Origin: Rubrobacter xylanophilus DSM 9941
GTDB taxonomy: Bacteria > Actinomycetota > Rubrobacteria > Rubrobacterales > Rubrobacteraceae
Direction of reading: 5' to 3'
Assembly (NCBI RefSeq): GCF_000014185.1
Contig: NC_008148.1
Span: 2,088,001-2,152,000 of the forward strand
Length of the DNA: 64,000 nt
Part shown: piece after piece, positions 9,172 to 18,439 of the stretch
Position numbering within the stretch: position 1 is the first letter of the stretch
How the letters are laid out: every line of letters starts with the position of its first letter
Translations under genes and position numbers: made by a program
The notes under the pieces: generated by a model
Database searches by the model: none
Told to the model about the DNA's origin: nothing
The model's input: the letters and a program-made list of their open reading frames with translations, nothing else

Positions 9172-11050
9172 ACTCTGCCTTCTCCGCGATCAGGCGGGCG
9201 TAGAGCCGGGCTCCTTCGGGACGGGGGTGTATCCCGTCGTCCCAGAAGAGCTCCTCCCGGCCGGCGGTGGCGCCGTGCCAGTCGACGAGGACGGCTCTCT
9301 GCGGGTAGCGGCGCACCCCCTCGGCGAGGATCTCGTTGTTCTTCGCCTCCCAGGGCCTCGGGACGCGGTCGTTCACGAAGACCACCCGCTCCACGCCGTC
9401 GAGGACGGACATGATCTCGTCGAACTCCTCGCGGGAGATGGGGCCGTTGTTCCCGATGTGGACCACGACGACGTTCCCGAGCTGCCCGGCGGCCCGGCGG
9501 GACTTGAGCACCTGGATGATGTCCTCGGCCTGGAAGCCGACCTGCGCGTCGACCGTGCTGAGGTTCTCGACGGCCTGCTGGAGCTGCCGGGCGGAGCCGA
9601 GCATCACCGAGTCGCCCACGGCGCTCACCGGTCCCTCGGGGGCGGGACGCCCGTCGTGGGGGCGGGAGGCGTCTTCGGCCCGGAGGCTGCTCCGCTCCTC
9701 TCCCGCGGCGGTGCGGGCGTCGGCGGCCCGCCGCTCCCTCTCCGAGGCGTCCGCCGGGACCTTTATGTGGATCGCCTCGGCCGCCAGGTAGTCGGGCTTC
9801 TCGGGGGGCTCCGCCGTCGCGGCGGCCACGCCGAGGGCGGCGCAGGTGGCGAGGACGGCGCAGGTCCCGGCCGCCCACCGGGCGCCGAGCCGCCGGCGCT
9901 CGGGGCCGCTGGCCTCCCGGAGCGCCCGGAAGGAGCGCCCGAGCGCGCCGCGCCGGACGGGGGTCTCAACGAACCGGTAGGAGAGCTCGGCGAGGGCGAG
10001 CGTCGCGGCCATGCGCAGGGCGAAGAGCCGCCAGCCGTCGAGCGGCACGTCCAGCTCGGGCCGGGTGACCATGAAGACCGGCCAGTGCCAGAGGTAGATG
10101 CCGTAGGAGCGCTGGCCGATCCAGCGCAGCGGCTGGCGCCCCAGGACGCCGGCGTTCAGGCGGGAGCGCGGGTGCACGACGGCGGCCACGAGGGCGGCGG
10201 TGACCAGCGCGGCCCCGGCGAAGCCGCCGCGGTAGAGGAAGGGGTCGTACTCGCCCGCGTTGAGGAAGAACCACAGCAGGGCGAGCAGGGAGCACAGCCC
10301 GACCAGGTCGAAGAACGCCGGCGAGATCCAACCCCACCGCCTGCGGAAGTAGCGGGTCCGGCCGTCGCTGTAGACGAAGGAGCGGCGCCCGGTGCGCCAC
10401 GGGGCCCACACGAAGGCCAGCGCGGCCCCGATGAGGAGCGCCGACGCGCGGGTGTCGGTGCCGTAGTAGACGCGGGAGGGGTCGGCGTCGGGCACGTAGA
10501 GCGCGGCCATGAGCAGCGCGGAGGCCGCGGCCCCCCCGGCCGCCACGAAGAACGCCCGCCGCCTCCTCCAGGCCGCCGCCGTCCCGAGGAAGACCAGCGG
10601 CCACAGCAGGTAGAACTGCTCCTCGACCGCCAGCGACCACAGGTGCTTGAGCAGCGACGGGCGCCCCACGGCCTCGAAGTACGACTCGTTGGCGAAGATG
10701 AGGTACCAGTTCGTCACATAGCCGAGCGCGGCGAGCACGTCCTCCCGCAGCCCGGCCACCTCCTCGGGCAGAAAGACCACGGCGTAGGCCAGCGTCGCCG
10801 CCAGGACCAGGTACAGGGCGGGCAGGAGCCTCCGCGCGCGCCTCAGCCAGAACCGCTTGAGGTCCACCCTCCCCCGCGCCCGCCACTCGGCCAGAAGCAG
10901 CGACGTGATCAGGTACCCGCTCAGCACGAAGAAGACGTCGACCCCCAGGAAGCCGCCGGGAAGCCAGGCCGCCCCGGCGTGGTAGACGAGCACCGCGATG
11001 ACCGCCACCGCCCGCATCCCGTCCAGCCCGGGCAGGTAGGGCAGCCGCAC
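9164..11050 (-). CDS. Membrane acyltransferase (family 3) with C-terminal SGNH hydrolase-like domain
   Basis: About 628 residues. The N-terminal ~370 residues have around ten membrane segments and OafA-like motifs: YLPGLDGMRAVAVIAVLVYHAG at the start (catalytic His), then FFVLSGYLITSLLL, RFWLRRARRLLPALY, and LKHLWSLAVEEQFYLLWP. The C-terminal ~170 residues form an SGNH domain with SAVGDSVMLGSA (nucleophile Ser), VVVHIGNNGP and DGIHPRPEGARLYA (Asp-His). Such fusions O-acetylate cell-wall or exported polysaccharides. I prefer GTG 11050 behind GGGAGGGAGG; an ATG at 11134 would add 28 residues without a ribosome site. Neighbours give no substrate clue. Confidence 0.88.
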   Translation of the reverse strand: MRLPYLPGLDGMRAVAVIAVLVYHAGAAWLPGGFLGVDVFFVLSGYLITSLLLAEWRARGRVDLKRFWLRRARRLLPALYLVLAATLAYAVVFLPEEVAGLREDVLAALGYVTNWYLIFANESYFEAVGRPSLLKHLWSLAVEEQFYLLWPLVFLGTAAAWRRRRAFFVAAGGAAASALLMAALYVPDADPSRVYYGTDTRASALLIGAALAFVWAPWRTGRRSFVYSDGRTRYFRRRWGWISPAFFDLVGLCSLLALLWFFLNAGEYDPFLYRGGFAGAALVTAALVAAVVHPRSRLNAGVLGRQPLRWIGQRSYGIYLWHWPVFMVTRPELDVPLDGWRLFALRMAATLALAELSYRFVETPVRRGALGRSFRALREASGPERRRLGARWAAGTCAVLATCAALGVAAATAEPPEKPDYLAAEAIHIKVPADASERERRAADARTAAGEERSSLRAEDASRPHDGRPAPEGPVSAVGDSVMLGSARQLQQAVENLSTVDAQVGFQAEDIIQVLKSRRAAGQLGNVVVVHIGNNGPISREEFDEIMSVLDGVERVVFVNDRVPRPWEAKNNEILAEGVRRYPQRAVLVDWHGATAGREELFWDDGIHPRPEGARLYARLIAEKAESR

Positions 11051-11318
11051 CCCTCCCTCCCGCTCCCGGCAACCGGGGGCGCGCCGCCCAACACTTCGTT
11101 CCTCCCCAGAGCGCGTGTCACCGGCTCGCAGCATCCAGGAATGCCTCTCTAGCGGTCGTCCCTCCCGACAAGAACAGGCCCGACTATATCAGGGGGGGAG
11201 GGAGGGTTCTACGGGTTTCCGCCTCAACCTGGACTTGCCGAACAGCTTCAGCCCCCCGGCGCCGCGAACCCCCCGCCGCGCCCCTCCCGGCAAGGCCGCA
11301 CAAGGCGCTGCAGAGGGC

Positions 11319-12074
11319 TTACTTCTGACCCTGAAGCTCAGGTGCACTCCGGGGGCCGCGGCTCACGGAGTCGGTCGCTATCCCGTCGGGGGAGTAGCCG
11401 AGGAGGCTCTCGTACTCCTCCTCGTCGCGGGCGGTCCAGAAGAACACCCCGGTCTTCTTGCGGCGGGCGGCCTCCACGAGCTCTTCGGAGGCGAGGCGCT
11501 TGTTGAGCATGACGGCGTCGGTGCGGCTGTGGCGGGCGCGGGAGAGCACCTCCTCCGGGAGCCGCTCGGGGTCGCGGGTGGCGGCCGCGAGGGGTCCGAC
11601 GGAGAGCCCGGTGGCGACCTTCGGGAAGTCCTGCTTGAGGCGGCTGAGGGCCCTGTGGTCCAGCGAGCTCACGATGGTGCGCTCCTCGAGCCGGTAGCGG
11701 CCGAGGAGGCGTCCGATGCGGGACTCGTGGGCCACGCCCTTCCAGTCCAGGTTCAGAAAGACGTCCGAGCGCGCGACGAGCTCCAGAAAGGGCTCGAGGC
11801 GCGGCGGAAGGCCGTCCCGGCCGGCGTCCTCCAGCGAGTCCGAGCGGGTGGCGGGCAGCGAGATCGTCTTCTCCCCCACCCGCACCCGGACGTCGTGGGA
11901 GACCACCATCTCGCCGTCCCGGAGGTTGCACACGTCGAACTCCACCCCGGGGACCGAGAGCTCCACCGCGCGCTCCACCGCCTCCAGCGAGTTCTCCGGG
12001 CGGCCGTCGCCGTGGGCGCCCCGGTGGGCGATCGGCACGGTGGAGGAGAAGGGGAACCTGAGGGAGGGGCTCAT
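11319..12074 (-). CDS. Glycerophosphodiester phosphodiesterase
   Basis: A 251-residue GDPD-family TIM barrel lacking a signal peptide, so cytoplasmic like UgpQ. Seen are IAHRGAHGDGRPENSLEAV near the N-terminus (catalytic HR and the PENS loop), GVEFDVCNLRDGEMVVSHD (metal Glu/Asp and catalytic His) and the late FFWTARDEEEYESLL segment. It hydrolyses glycerophosphodiesters to glycerol-3-phosphate and an alcohol. It lies just downstream of a Ugp-type ABC importer on the same strand, the same pairing as ugpBAEC-ugpQ. A 129-nt gap containing two dyads may give it separate control. Upstream, 11051-11318 holds no recognisable gene. Confidence 0.9.
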   Translation of the reverse strand: MSPSLRFPFSSTVPIAHRGAHGDGRPENSLEAVERAVELSVPGVEFDVCNLRDGEMVVSHDVRVRVGEKTISLPATRSDSLEDAGRDGLPPRLEPFLELVARSDVFLNLDWKGVAHESRIGRLLGRYRLEERTIVSSLDHRALSRLKQDFPKVATGLSVGPLAAATRDPERLPEEVLSRARHSRTDAVMLNKRLASEELVEAARRKKTGVFFWTARDEEEYESLLGYSPDGIATDSVSRGPRSAPELQGQK

Positions 12075-12132
12075 CCGACGGCCGGCCGTGTCGCTGCTCT
12101 CACCGTTGATGTGCGCGGGCCTCGCTCAGGAT

Positions 12133-12167
12133 ATCTGCCACCGACGGCGGCAGATTTTAACCGGTTA
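12133..12167. promoter_or_regulatory. Two dyads between the importer ATPase and gdpD
   Basis: ATCTGCC-N9-GGCAGAT (12133-12155) and the perfect palindrome TAACCGGTTA (12158-12167). On the minus strand neither is followed by a T run, so they are better read as operators or a weak hairpin ahead of gdpD than as an intrinsic terminator. Confidence 0.3.
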
Positions 12168-12203
12168 CGGCCGGATGTCTAGGTGAAAGGGTTCACGGGG
12201 GCC

Positions 12204-13298
12204 TCAGCTCCAGAGCAGGGAGCGGCCGGAGGAGGGGTCGAAGAGCTGGACCCTCTCCGGGTCTACGGCCAGGGAGAGCCGGTCCCCCACCGCGGGCCGG
12301 GTGCCGGCGCCGGTGATCGCGCGGAGCTGGTCCCCCTCCCCGATCGAGACGACCACCAGGTTCTCCCGGCCCAGGGGCTCGACGTCTATCACCTCGCCGG
12401 GCACCCCCCCGCCGCCGAGGGCGACGTCCTCCGGGCGGACGCCGAGCACCACCCTCCCCCCGCCGCCCCGCTCCAGCGCCCGCCGCGCCCGCTCCGCGCA
12501 GACGGGCAGCTCCACCCCCGCCCGGCGGGCCACGAAGCCCTCCCCGGCGGCCGAGAGCTCCACCTCCAGGAAGTTCATCGGCGGGCTGCCCACGAAGCCC
12601 GCCACAAAGCGGGTCCGGGGGCGGTTATAGGTGTCGTCCGGGGAGGCGTAGGACTCCAGCCTGCCGCGGTTGATCACCGCAATCCTGTCGGCCATCGTCA
12701 TCGCCTCCGTCTGGTCGTGGGTGACGAAGACCGAGGTGATGCCCAGCTCCTGCTGCAGCCGCTTTATCTCCGTGCGGGTGGTGAGGCGGAGGCGGGCGTC
12801 CAGGTTGCTCAGGGGCTCGTCGAAGAGCAGGGCGTCCGGCTCCTTTATCAGGGCGCGGCCCAGGGCCACCCGCTGCTGCTGGCCGCCGGAGAGCTGGCCG
12901 GGCCTGCGGTCCATGAGCTCCGAGATGTCCAGCAGGGCGGCGATCCGGTCGGCCCGCGTCCGCATCTCCTTCGCCGGCACCTTCGCCAGCCGCAGCGGGA
13001 AGGTCAGGTTCTCGTAGACGCTCATGTGCGGGTAGAGGGCGTAGCTCTGGAAGACCATCCCCAGGTTGCGCTCCCGCGGCGCCAGGCGGCTCACGTCCCG
13101 CCCGTCGAAGAGCACCCGCCCCTCCGTGGGCCGGTAGATCCCCGCGATCGTAAGCAGCGTGGTGGTCTTGCCGCAGCCGGAGGGGCCGAGCAGGGCCACG
13201 AACTCCCCGCTGGCCACGCTCAGGTCTATCCCGTCGACGGCCACCACAGTGTCGAAGCGCTTCGTGAGGTTCTCCAGCACGATCTCCACTTCAGGCAC
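12204..13298 (-). CDS. ABC importer ATPase, UgpC/MalK type
   Basis: A 364-residue ATPase that powers a carbohydrate-class (CUT1) importer. Walker A GPSGCGKTT is at about 38-46, signature LSGGQQQR near 135, Walker B ALLFDEPLSNLD, and switch His in VFVTHDQTEAMTMADR. After residue 240 there is the MalK-type OB-fold (TOBE) regulatory domain with VRPEDVAL. It overlaps the upstream permease gene by 8 nt, confirming an operon. Together with the neighbouring phosphodiesterase this suggests uptake of glycerol-3-phosphate or its diesters, but CUT1 ATPases are poor substrate indicators. Confidence 0.93.
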   Translation of the reverse strand: MPEVEIVLENLTKRFDTVVAVDGIDLSVASGEFVALLGPSGCGKTTTLLTIAGIYRPTEGRVLFDGRDVSRLAPRERNLGMVFQSYALYPHMSVYENLTFPLRLAKVPAKEMRTRADRIAALLDISELMDRRPGQLSGGQQQRVALGRALIKEPDALLFDEPLSNLDARLRLTTRTEIKRLQQELGITSVFVTHDQTEAMTMADRIAVINRGRLESYASPDDTYNRPRTRFVAGFVGSPPMNFLEVELSAAGEGFVARRAGVELPVCAERARRALERGGGGRVVLGVRPEDVALGGGGVPGEVIDVEPLGRENLVVVSIGEGDQLRAITGAGTRPAVGDRLSLAVDPERVQLFDPSSGRSLLWS

Positions 13299-14235
13299 CC
13301 CCCTTGGCCCCGCTGGCGAAGATGTTTAGCAGGTACTTCTGCGTGAAGACGAAGAAGACGAGCACCGGTATGGTCTGGAAGAGCCCGACGGCCGCCACCT
13401 TCCCGTAGTCCACCGGCGCGGTGGTCCCCAGCAGGCTGTTCAGGTACACCGAGAGCACGTTGTTCTGCTCGCTGGCTATAAAGGTGTAGGGGATGATGAA
13501 CGAGCCCCAGGTGGTGATGAACGAGAAGATCGCGAGGGCCGCTATGCCGGGCCGGATCTGGGGCAGCACCACCCGCCACCACGCCCCGAAGCGGGTGCAG
13601 CCGTCGATGAGCGCGGCGCGCTCCATGTCCCACGGCACGTTGTCGAAGAAGCCCTTCATCAGCCACACCCCGAGCGGCAGCTGGAAGGCCACGCTCACCA
13701 GGATCACGCCGCCGATGGTGTTGTAGCCGATCCCGCCCACCAGCGGGAGGTCGTTACCCACCACCGGCAGGCGGCTGAGCCACCGCAGCACGAGGAAGGT
13801 GGGGATGAGCAGGGTCACCGTGGGGAAGGCGTGCAAGACCAGCGTGGCCGCGAGAAACCCCTTCCGCCCGGAGAACTTGAGGCGCGAGAGCGCGTACCCC
13901 GAGAGCGCCGAGACCACCACCACGACGAGCGTCATCCCCAGCGAGAGGACGAGGGTGTTGAGGGTGGCGACCCACACCGCCGCGTCCCGCCACAGAAACT
14001 CCCAGTTCTGCAGGGTGAGCCCGCCGAACCTCCCCCGGGAGTCCACCGGCACGAGGCCGAACGTCCTGTCGGCGAACGTGGAGATGACGAGCCACACGTA
14101 CCCGACGGCGATGGGGACCGAGAGCAGCACCAGCGCCAGGAGCCGCAGAGAGCCCTCCCGGTACCCCGAGTCCTCCCAGCGCCGCCGCAGGCCCGAGAAC
14201 CGCTTGCGCCCGGTAGCAGCCATCCCTCGCGACAC
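13291..14235 (-). CDS. ABC importer permease, UgpE/MalG type
   Basis: A 314-residue inner-membrane permease with six predicted helices. The EAA loop is present (MERAALIDGCTRFGAWWRVVLPQIRPGIA), which docks on the ATPase. The start region offers GTG 14235 (very close to a GGAGGG) or ATG 14223; either gives the same membrane domain. Position as the second permease after the UgpA-type subunit, with a 6-nt gap, fits the standard CUT1 order. Confidence 0.92.
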   Translation of the reverse strand: MSRGMAATGRKRFSGLRRRWEDSGYREGSLRLLALVLLSVPIAVGYVWLVISTFADRTFGLVPVDSRGRFGGLTLQNWEFLWRDAAVWVATLNTLVLSLGMTLVVVVVSALSGYALSRLKFSGRKGFLAATLVLHAFPTVTLLIPTFLVLRWLSRLPVVGNDLPLVGGIGYNTIGGVILVSVAFQLPLGVWLMKGFFDNVPWDMERAALIDGCTRFGAWWRVVLPQIRPGIAALAIFSFITTWGSFIIPYTFIASEQNNVLSVYLNSLLGTTAPVDYGKVAAVGLFQTIPVLVFFVFTQKYLLNIFASGAKGGA

Positions 14236-14241
14236 CCCCTC

Positions 14242-15186
14242 CTAGTGGTCCTCTATCTTCGGCTCCTGCACGAGCTCCCCGAACCTGAAAAAGCGCAGGT
14301 AGATAAGGGAGGCCGCTATCCCCACCACCACCAGCATCACCGCCAGCGCCGAGCCGAAGCCGTACTGGAAGTTGCCGAAGTAGTTGCTCAGGGCCACCTG
14401 GTAGGCCCACAGCGACCAGACCCGCGTCCCGTAGGCCCCCTCGGTGAGCACGAGGATGTACTCGAAGGAGGTGAGCAGCGAGAGCGTCTGGTAGGTGGTG
14501 ACGAAGAGCAGCGGCCACTTCAGCCACGGGATGATCACGTAGCGCACCCGCTGCCACACCCCGCACCCGTCCACCAGCGCGGCGTTCATCTGGTCCCGGG
14601 GGATGGACTCTATGGCGGAGGTGAAGATGATCATCCCGAACGACGCCCCGATGAGCCCGTTGGTGACGATGACGAAGACCCAGGGCGCGTCTCCGAGCAA
14701 ATTGGCCCCCTGCGTCCCGAAGAGCGGCACCAGGATGTGGTGGTTGATGATCCCGTAGGGCTCGGGGGCGGCTATGTACTTCCACATGGAGATGTAGACC
14801 ACCACGGGCGTCAGGCGCGGCAGCAGCCAGAGCGCCCGGAAGAAGAACCCCGCCCGCCGCGGAACGTGGGTGGTGAGCAGCGCGATGAGCAGCGCGAGCC
14901 CCACGTTGAAGAGCACCAGGGTGACCGAGACGTAGAACACGGTGGCCCACGCTATCTCCGCGGCGCTGGGGTGGGTGAGGATCCTGCGGTAGTTCTCAAG
15001 CCCCACGAAGCCGGGGGCCCGCAGCCCGGTGGCCGAGCTCATGTCGGTGAGGGAGATGAGCCCGATGAGCACCACCGGAACGACGAAGAAGACGGCCACC
15101 AGCACCACGGTCGGCAGCATGAAGAGGTAGGCGGTCAGGGGGAGCCCGCGCCCCCGGAGCCTCCCGCCCGCCGGCTTTGCGCTCAC
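14242..15186 (-). CDS. ABC importer permease, UgpA/MalF type
   Basis: A 314-residue inner-membrane permease: an N-terminal helix LTAYLFMLPTVVLVAVFFVVP, further helices, and the EAA loop MNAALVDGCGVWQRVRYVIIPWLKWPLLF. It pairs with the downstream permease to form the translocation pore. It starts 10 nt after the solute-binding protein gene and is clearly co-transcribed with it. Confidence 0.92.
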   Translation of the reverse strand: MSAKPAGGRLRGRGLPLTAYLFMLPTVVLVAVFFVVPVVLIGLISLTDMSSATGLRAPGFVGLENYRRILTHPSAAEIAWATVFYVSVTLVLFNVGLALLIALLTTHVPRRAGFFFRALWLLPRLTPVVVYISMWKYIAAPEPYGIINHHILVPLFGTQGANLLGDAPWVFVIVTNGLIGASFGMIIFTSAIESIPRDQMNAALVDGCGVWQRVRYVIIPWLKWPLLFVTTYQTLSLLTSFEYILVLTEGAYGTRVWSLWAYQVALSNYFGNFQYGFGSALAVMLVVVGIAASLIYLRFFRFGELVQEPKIEDH

Positions 15187-15196
15187 CGCCCGCCCC

Positions 15197-16612
15197 CTAC
15201 TCGAAGATGACGTGGTCCGGGATCTCCGACCGCATGAGCCGCACCGCGTCGTCGGCGGCCTTCTGCGGGCTGGACTCGCCGTTCTCCGCCTTGACCATGT
15301 TGTCCCAGAGCGCGGTGAAGTACGGCCCGTAGTTGGGGTCGTTGGGCTGGTAGAAGGCGTAGTCCACCATGTAGGAGACGCTGGAGAGGAAGCGGTCCTT
15401 CTGGTAGGGCCCGTAGTCCTGCTGGGACTTGAGGATGCCGAGGTGGGTGCTCTCCACGGCGTGCCTGGTGTTTATCTCGGGGGTGGTGGTCTTGGCGATC
15501 ACCGCGGCGGCCACGTCCTGGTTCTGGGCCCCGGTGGCGGCCTCCGAGGAGATCATGTACACCAGCGGGTGCGAGAGGGTGAGCCCCTCCTCCCCCCGGC
15601 GACCGCTGGGCTGCAGCGCGTACCCGATGGTCCGGAAGAGGTAGTCCTGCCCGCCGAGGTCCTTGACGTAGTTCTGCGCCCAGTCGGCCCAGTTCCAGAT
15701 GCCGCCGTTGAAGAACAGGGCGTTGCCGTGCGAGACGGTGTCGTGCCACACCTCGAAGTCGGTGCCGATGTAGTTGCGCGGCGTGATCCCCTCCTCCACC
15801 ACCCGCCGCTGGAAGGCGTACCACTCCACCAGAGCGTCGCGGGTGACCACGAGCTTCCTCCTGCCCTCGTCGTAGAGCCTCCCCCCGTAGGCCACGTAGT
15901 ACTGCAGGAAGTCCCCGCCCTCCTCGGGCCGGTGCCAGTAGCCGTAGCCCCGCCGGACCACGCCCTGCTCCACCGCCCGCACCGCCGTCTCGACCATGTC
16001 GTCGAGCGTGAACTCGCCCCGCCGGATGCGCTCGGGGAGGGCCTCTATCTCCTCGGAGGACCAGCCGAGCTCCTCGAGCTTGGGCTTGGCGAAGAACATG
16101 GGCCGCGCCTCGGTGTCCTGCGGCACCCCCCAGACGGTCCCCCCGTAGGAGGCCGGCTTCCACAGGCGCTCTATGACGTCGTCGAACTCGGGGTACCTGT
16201 CGAGGTACTTCTCGACCTCGACGATGTACCCGGCCTGCGACCACACCGGGATGTCCTCGTGCCCGGAGACGACGATGTCCGGGGCCTCCCCCGCGTCGGC
16301 GGCCAGGGTGTACTTGCGCTTGTAGTTGGCCCAGTCGCCGCTGGTGTCGTTGACGGGCTTTACCCGCACCTTCCACCGCTTTACCCGCCTGGCGGCCTCG
16401 GCCGGACCGTCGGCCCGCCAGTGCTCGGTGGGCGCGGCGAGCGCCCAGACGGTGAGCGAGACCTCCTCGCCCCGCTCGGGGGGCCCGCCCCCGAGCCCCC
16501 CGCACCCGGAGAGCGCGGCCGCCCCCGCCCCCGCGAGTGCCACCCTCTTCAGGAACTCCCGGCGCGTGACCCCCCGCGCACCACCGAAACCGCCCAGACG
16601 AGGATCTCCCAT
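15197..16612 (-). CDS. ABC importer solute-binding lipoprotein (UgpB-like)
   Basis: A 471-residue extracytoplasmic binding protein (SBP_bac_1-like). The N-terminus has a twin-arginine motif TRREFLKRV (RR at 17-18), a hydrophobic stretch and lipobox LSGC with Cys at 37, so it is probably exported folded by Tat and lipid-anchored. Start ATG 16612 is preceded by GGGAGGAAAG; the frame extends to 16708 without a better site. First gene of the importer operon, behind a clear promoter with a leader of about 120 nt. The ligand is probably a sugar or glycerol-3-phosphate derivative, by analogy with the downstream phosphodiesterase. Confidence 0.9.
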   Translation of the reverse strand: MGDPRLGGFGGARGVTRREFLKRVALAGAGAAALSGCGGLGGGPPERGEEVSLTVWALAAPTEHWRADGPAEAARRVKRWKVRVKPVNDTSGDWANYKRKYTLAADAGEAPDIVVSGHEDIPVWSQAGYIVEVEKYLDRYPEFDDVIERLWKPASYGGTVWGVPQDTEARPMFFAKPKLEELGWSSEEIEALPERIRRGEFTLDDMVETAVRAVEQGVVRRGYGYWHRPEEGGDFLQYYVAYGGRLYDEGRRKLVVTRDALVEWYAFQRRVVEEGITPRNYIGTDFEVWHDTVSHGNALFFNGGIWNWADWAQNYVKDLGGQDYLFRTIGYALQPSGRRGEEGLTLSHPLVYMISSEAATGAQNQDVAAAVIAKTTTPEINTRHAVESTHLGILKSQQDYGPYQKDRFLSSVSYMVDYAFYQPNDPNYGPYFTALWDNMVKAENGESSPQKAADDAVRLMRSEIPDHVIFE

Positions 16613-16738
16613 CTTTCCTCCCGCAGAACCAGCCACAACACCCACAAAGCCCGGGCCCCGGCCACGCGAACGCAGCGTCGTCGTACGCGTACCCCCATCA
16701 CTGCGCAAACCCCGGACCCGGAAAGCGTGCGCGCGGAT

Positions 16739-16767
16739 ATTATAGGCGAGGAGTAGGCTTCAAACAA
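16739..16767 (-). promoter_or_regulatory. Promoter of the Ugp-like operon
   Basis: Minus strand: -35 TTGTTT (16762-16767), 17-nt spacer, -10 TATAAT (16739-16744). Just upstream (16770-16788) is a direct repeat ATTTCA-N5-ATTTCA that could bind a regulator. The predicted leader is about 120 nt. Confidence 0.7.
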
Positions 16768-16886
16768 TCTATTTCACAAGTATTTCATGTTCGTATTACC
16801 CGGGATACATCGGAGGGGTGAGCGGGGCTATACTCAGCCGGAGCCTGAGAGAAGCGGGAAGCAAGAAGCGTGTGAGGTGTTGTGGA

Positions 16887-17963
16887 GTGGAGAGCAGAAC
16901 CATAGCGGTGCTGGAAGGGGATCAGACGGGCCAGGAGCTTCTGGAGGAGGCGCTACGGGTTCTGGACCCGGGCGTAACTGGGCTGGAGCTGGAGTTCCGC
17001 CGCTTTGACCTGTCGCTGGAGAACCGGCGGAGGACGGAGAACCGGGTGGTGCACGAGGCCGCCGCCGCGATGAGGGAGTGCGGGTACGGCATAAAGGCGG
17101 CCACCATCACCCCGGAGAGGGCCGGGGACGTGGGCTCGCCGAACGCCCTGCTGCGTAAGGACATAAACGGGACCGTCATCGTCAGGACCGGGCGGCGGAT
17201 CCCGGGGGTCAACCCGCTGCCCGGGGTGCACGCGCCCATCTCCGTGGTACGGATGGCGGTCGATGACGCCTACGGGGCGGAGGAGTGGCGCGAGGGCGAG
17301 GGTCCCGACGAGGTGGCCTACCGGACGGAGAAGATCAGCCGCCGGGTATGCCGGGGGGTGGCGGAGTTCGCGTTCATCCACGCCCGCCGGATGCGGGCCA
17401 AGGTCTTCGGGGGACCCAAGTGGACCGTCTCACCGGTCTACGAGGGGATGCTCAAGGAGGAGATGGACCGAGCGGCAGAGAAGAACCCGGACGTCCGCTA
17501 CGAGCCGCAGCTCATAGACGCCACCTACGCGCTGCTGCTCTCCACCTACGGCGAACCGCTGGTCATCCCCACCCTCAACCGCGACGGCGACTGCCTCTCG
17601 GACATGGTGCTGCAGATGTTCGGCTCCATAGCCGGGGCGGAGTCGCTCCTGATCGCCCTGGACGAGGAGGAGCGCCCCCAGACGGTTATGGCCGAGGCGC
17701 CGCACGGCACGGCCCCCTCCCTCGAGGGCAAGAACATCGCTAACCCGATGGCGATGATCCTAGCCGGGGCGGCGCTGCTGGGCTTCTTCGAGGATGAGCA
17801 GGCTGGCCGGGTCTCCCGGGCGATCTACGAGTCTACCTTCGAGACGGTGCTGGACGGCGTAAAGACGGCGGACCTCGGCGGCTCGGCGACCACCACGGAG
17901 TTCACCGACGAGGTGATCCGGCACGTAAGGAACAAGCTCGAGGTGTGGAGCGCGCTGGCGTGA
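16887..17963 (+). CDS. Isocitrate/isopropylmalate dehydrogenase family protein, divergent
   Basis: About 358 residues of the beta-decarboxylating dehydrogenase family. The C-terminal half is recognisable: LNRDGDCLSDMVLQMFGSIAG carries the metal Asp residues and AEAPHGTAPSLEGKNIANPMAM is the NAD(P)-binding loop. The N-terminus has EGDQTGQE where relatives have GDGIGPE, and the substrate-helix region reads GSPNALLRKDINGTVIVRTGRR instead of the standard SLNVALR form. Oxidative decarboxylation of a 2-hydroxy-3-carboxy acid is expected, isocitrate being the simplest guess. Start set at GTG 16887 (GAGG 9 nt upstream); GTG 16818 is possible. It is followed by a 4-nt overlap with a membrane protein gene. 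Confidence 0.75.
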   Translation: MESRTIAVLEGDQTGQELLEEALRVLDPGVTGLELEFRRFDLSLENRRRTENRVVHEAAAAMRECGYGIKAATITPERAGDVGSPNALLRKDINGTVIVRTGRRIPGVNPLPGVHAPISVVRMAVDDAYGAEEWREGEGPDEVAYRTEKISRRVCRGVAEFAFIHARRMRAKVFGGPKWTVSPVYEGMLKEEMDRAAEKNPDVRYEPQLIDATYALLLSTYGEPLVIPTLNRDGDCLSDMVLQMFGSIAGAESLLIALDEEERPQTVMAEAPHGTAPSLEGKNIANPMAMILAGAALLGFFEDEQAGRVSRAIYESTFETVLDGVKTADLGGSATTTEFTDEVIRHVRNKLEVWSALA

Positions 17964-18439
17964 GCGGCGCGCTGGCGGACGCGGCGCTCCTGGCGGCGGC
18001 GACCGGGCTGCGCTCCTCCGCGGCCCCGGCGTTCCTCTCCCGGGCCGCCTCGTGCGGGAGGCTCTCCCTGCCGGGGAGGCCCCTCCTCCTGCGGCGCCTC
18101 GGAGACCCGCGGGTCGCCGCCCTGCTCGCCGCGGCGCTCGCCGGGGAGATGGTGGCGGACAAGCTCCCCTTCGTCCCGGACCGCACCAGCCCGCCCGCCC
18201 TCGCGGGGCGGATGCTCTCCGGGGCGCTGGCGGGGCTCCTCGTCTTCCGCGAGGCCGGGCTCGGTGCCGCCTCCGGGGCGCTCGCGGGCGCGGCGGTGGC
18301 CGCGGCCTCGGCCCACGCCGGCTACCGGCTGCGCGGCTACGCCGCCGGGCGGGGCCTTCCCGATCTCCAGGTGGCCCTCGCCGAGGACGCCGCCGTTCTC
18401 GCCTGCGGCGCGGCGTTCCTGAGGCGGCGGGCCGGCTAG
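17960..18439 (+). CDS. DUF4126-type integral membrane protein
   Basis: A 159-residue Ala/Gly/Leu-rich protein with about four membrane segments. The stretch AGEMVADKLPFVPDRTSPPALAGRMLSGAL is characteristic of DUF4126 proteins, whose function is unknown. GTG 17960 overlaps the preceding dehydrogenase stop (GTGA), so translation is coupled. Its stop overlaps by 4 nt the convergent fructosamine kinase gene. Confidence 0.8.
   Translation: MSGALADAALLAAATGLRSSAAPAFLSRAASCGRLSLPGRPLLLRRLGDPRVAALLAAALAGEMVADKLPFVPDRTSPPALAGRMLSGALAGLLVFREAGLGAASGALAGAAVAAASAHAGYRLRGYAAGRGLPDLQVALAEDAAVLACGAAFLRRRAG

Noticed and set aside
12133-12158. Intrinsic terminator after the importer operon
   Set aside because: The hairpin is followed by TTTT only on the plus strand, where no gene ends; on the minus strand, the direction of transcription, there is no T run.
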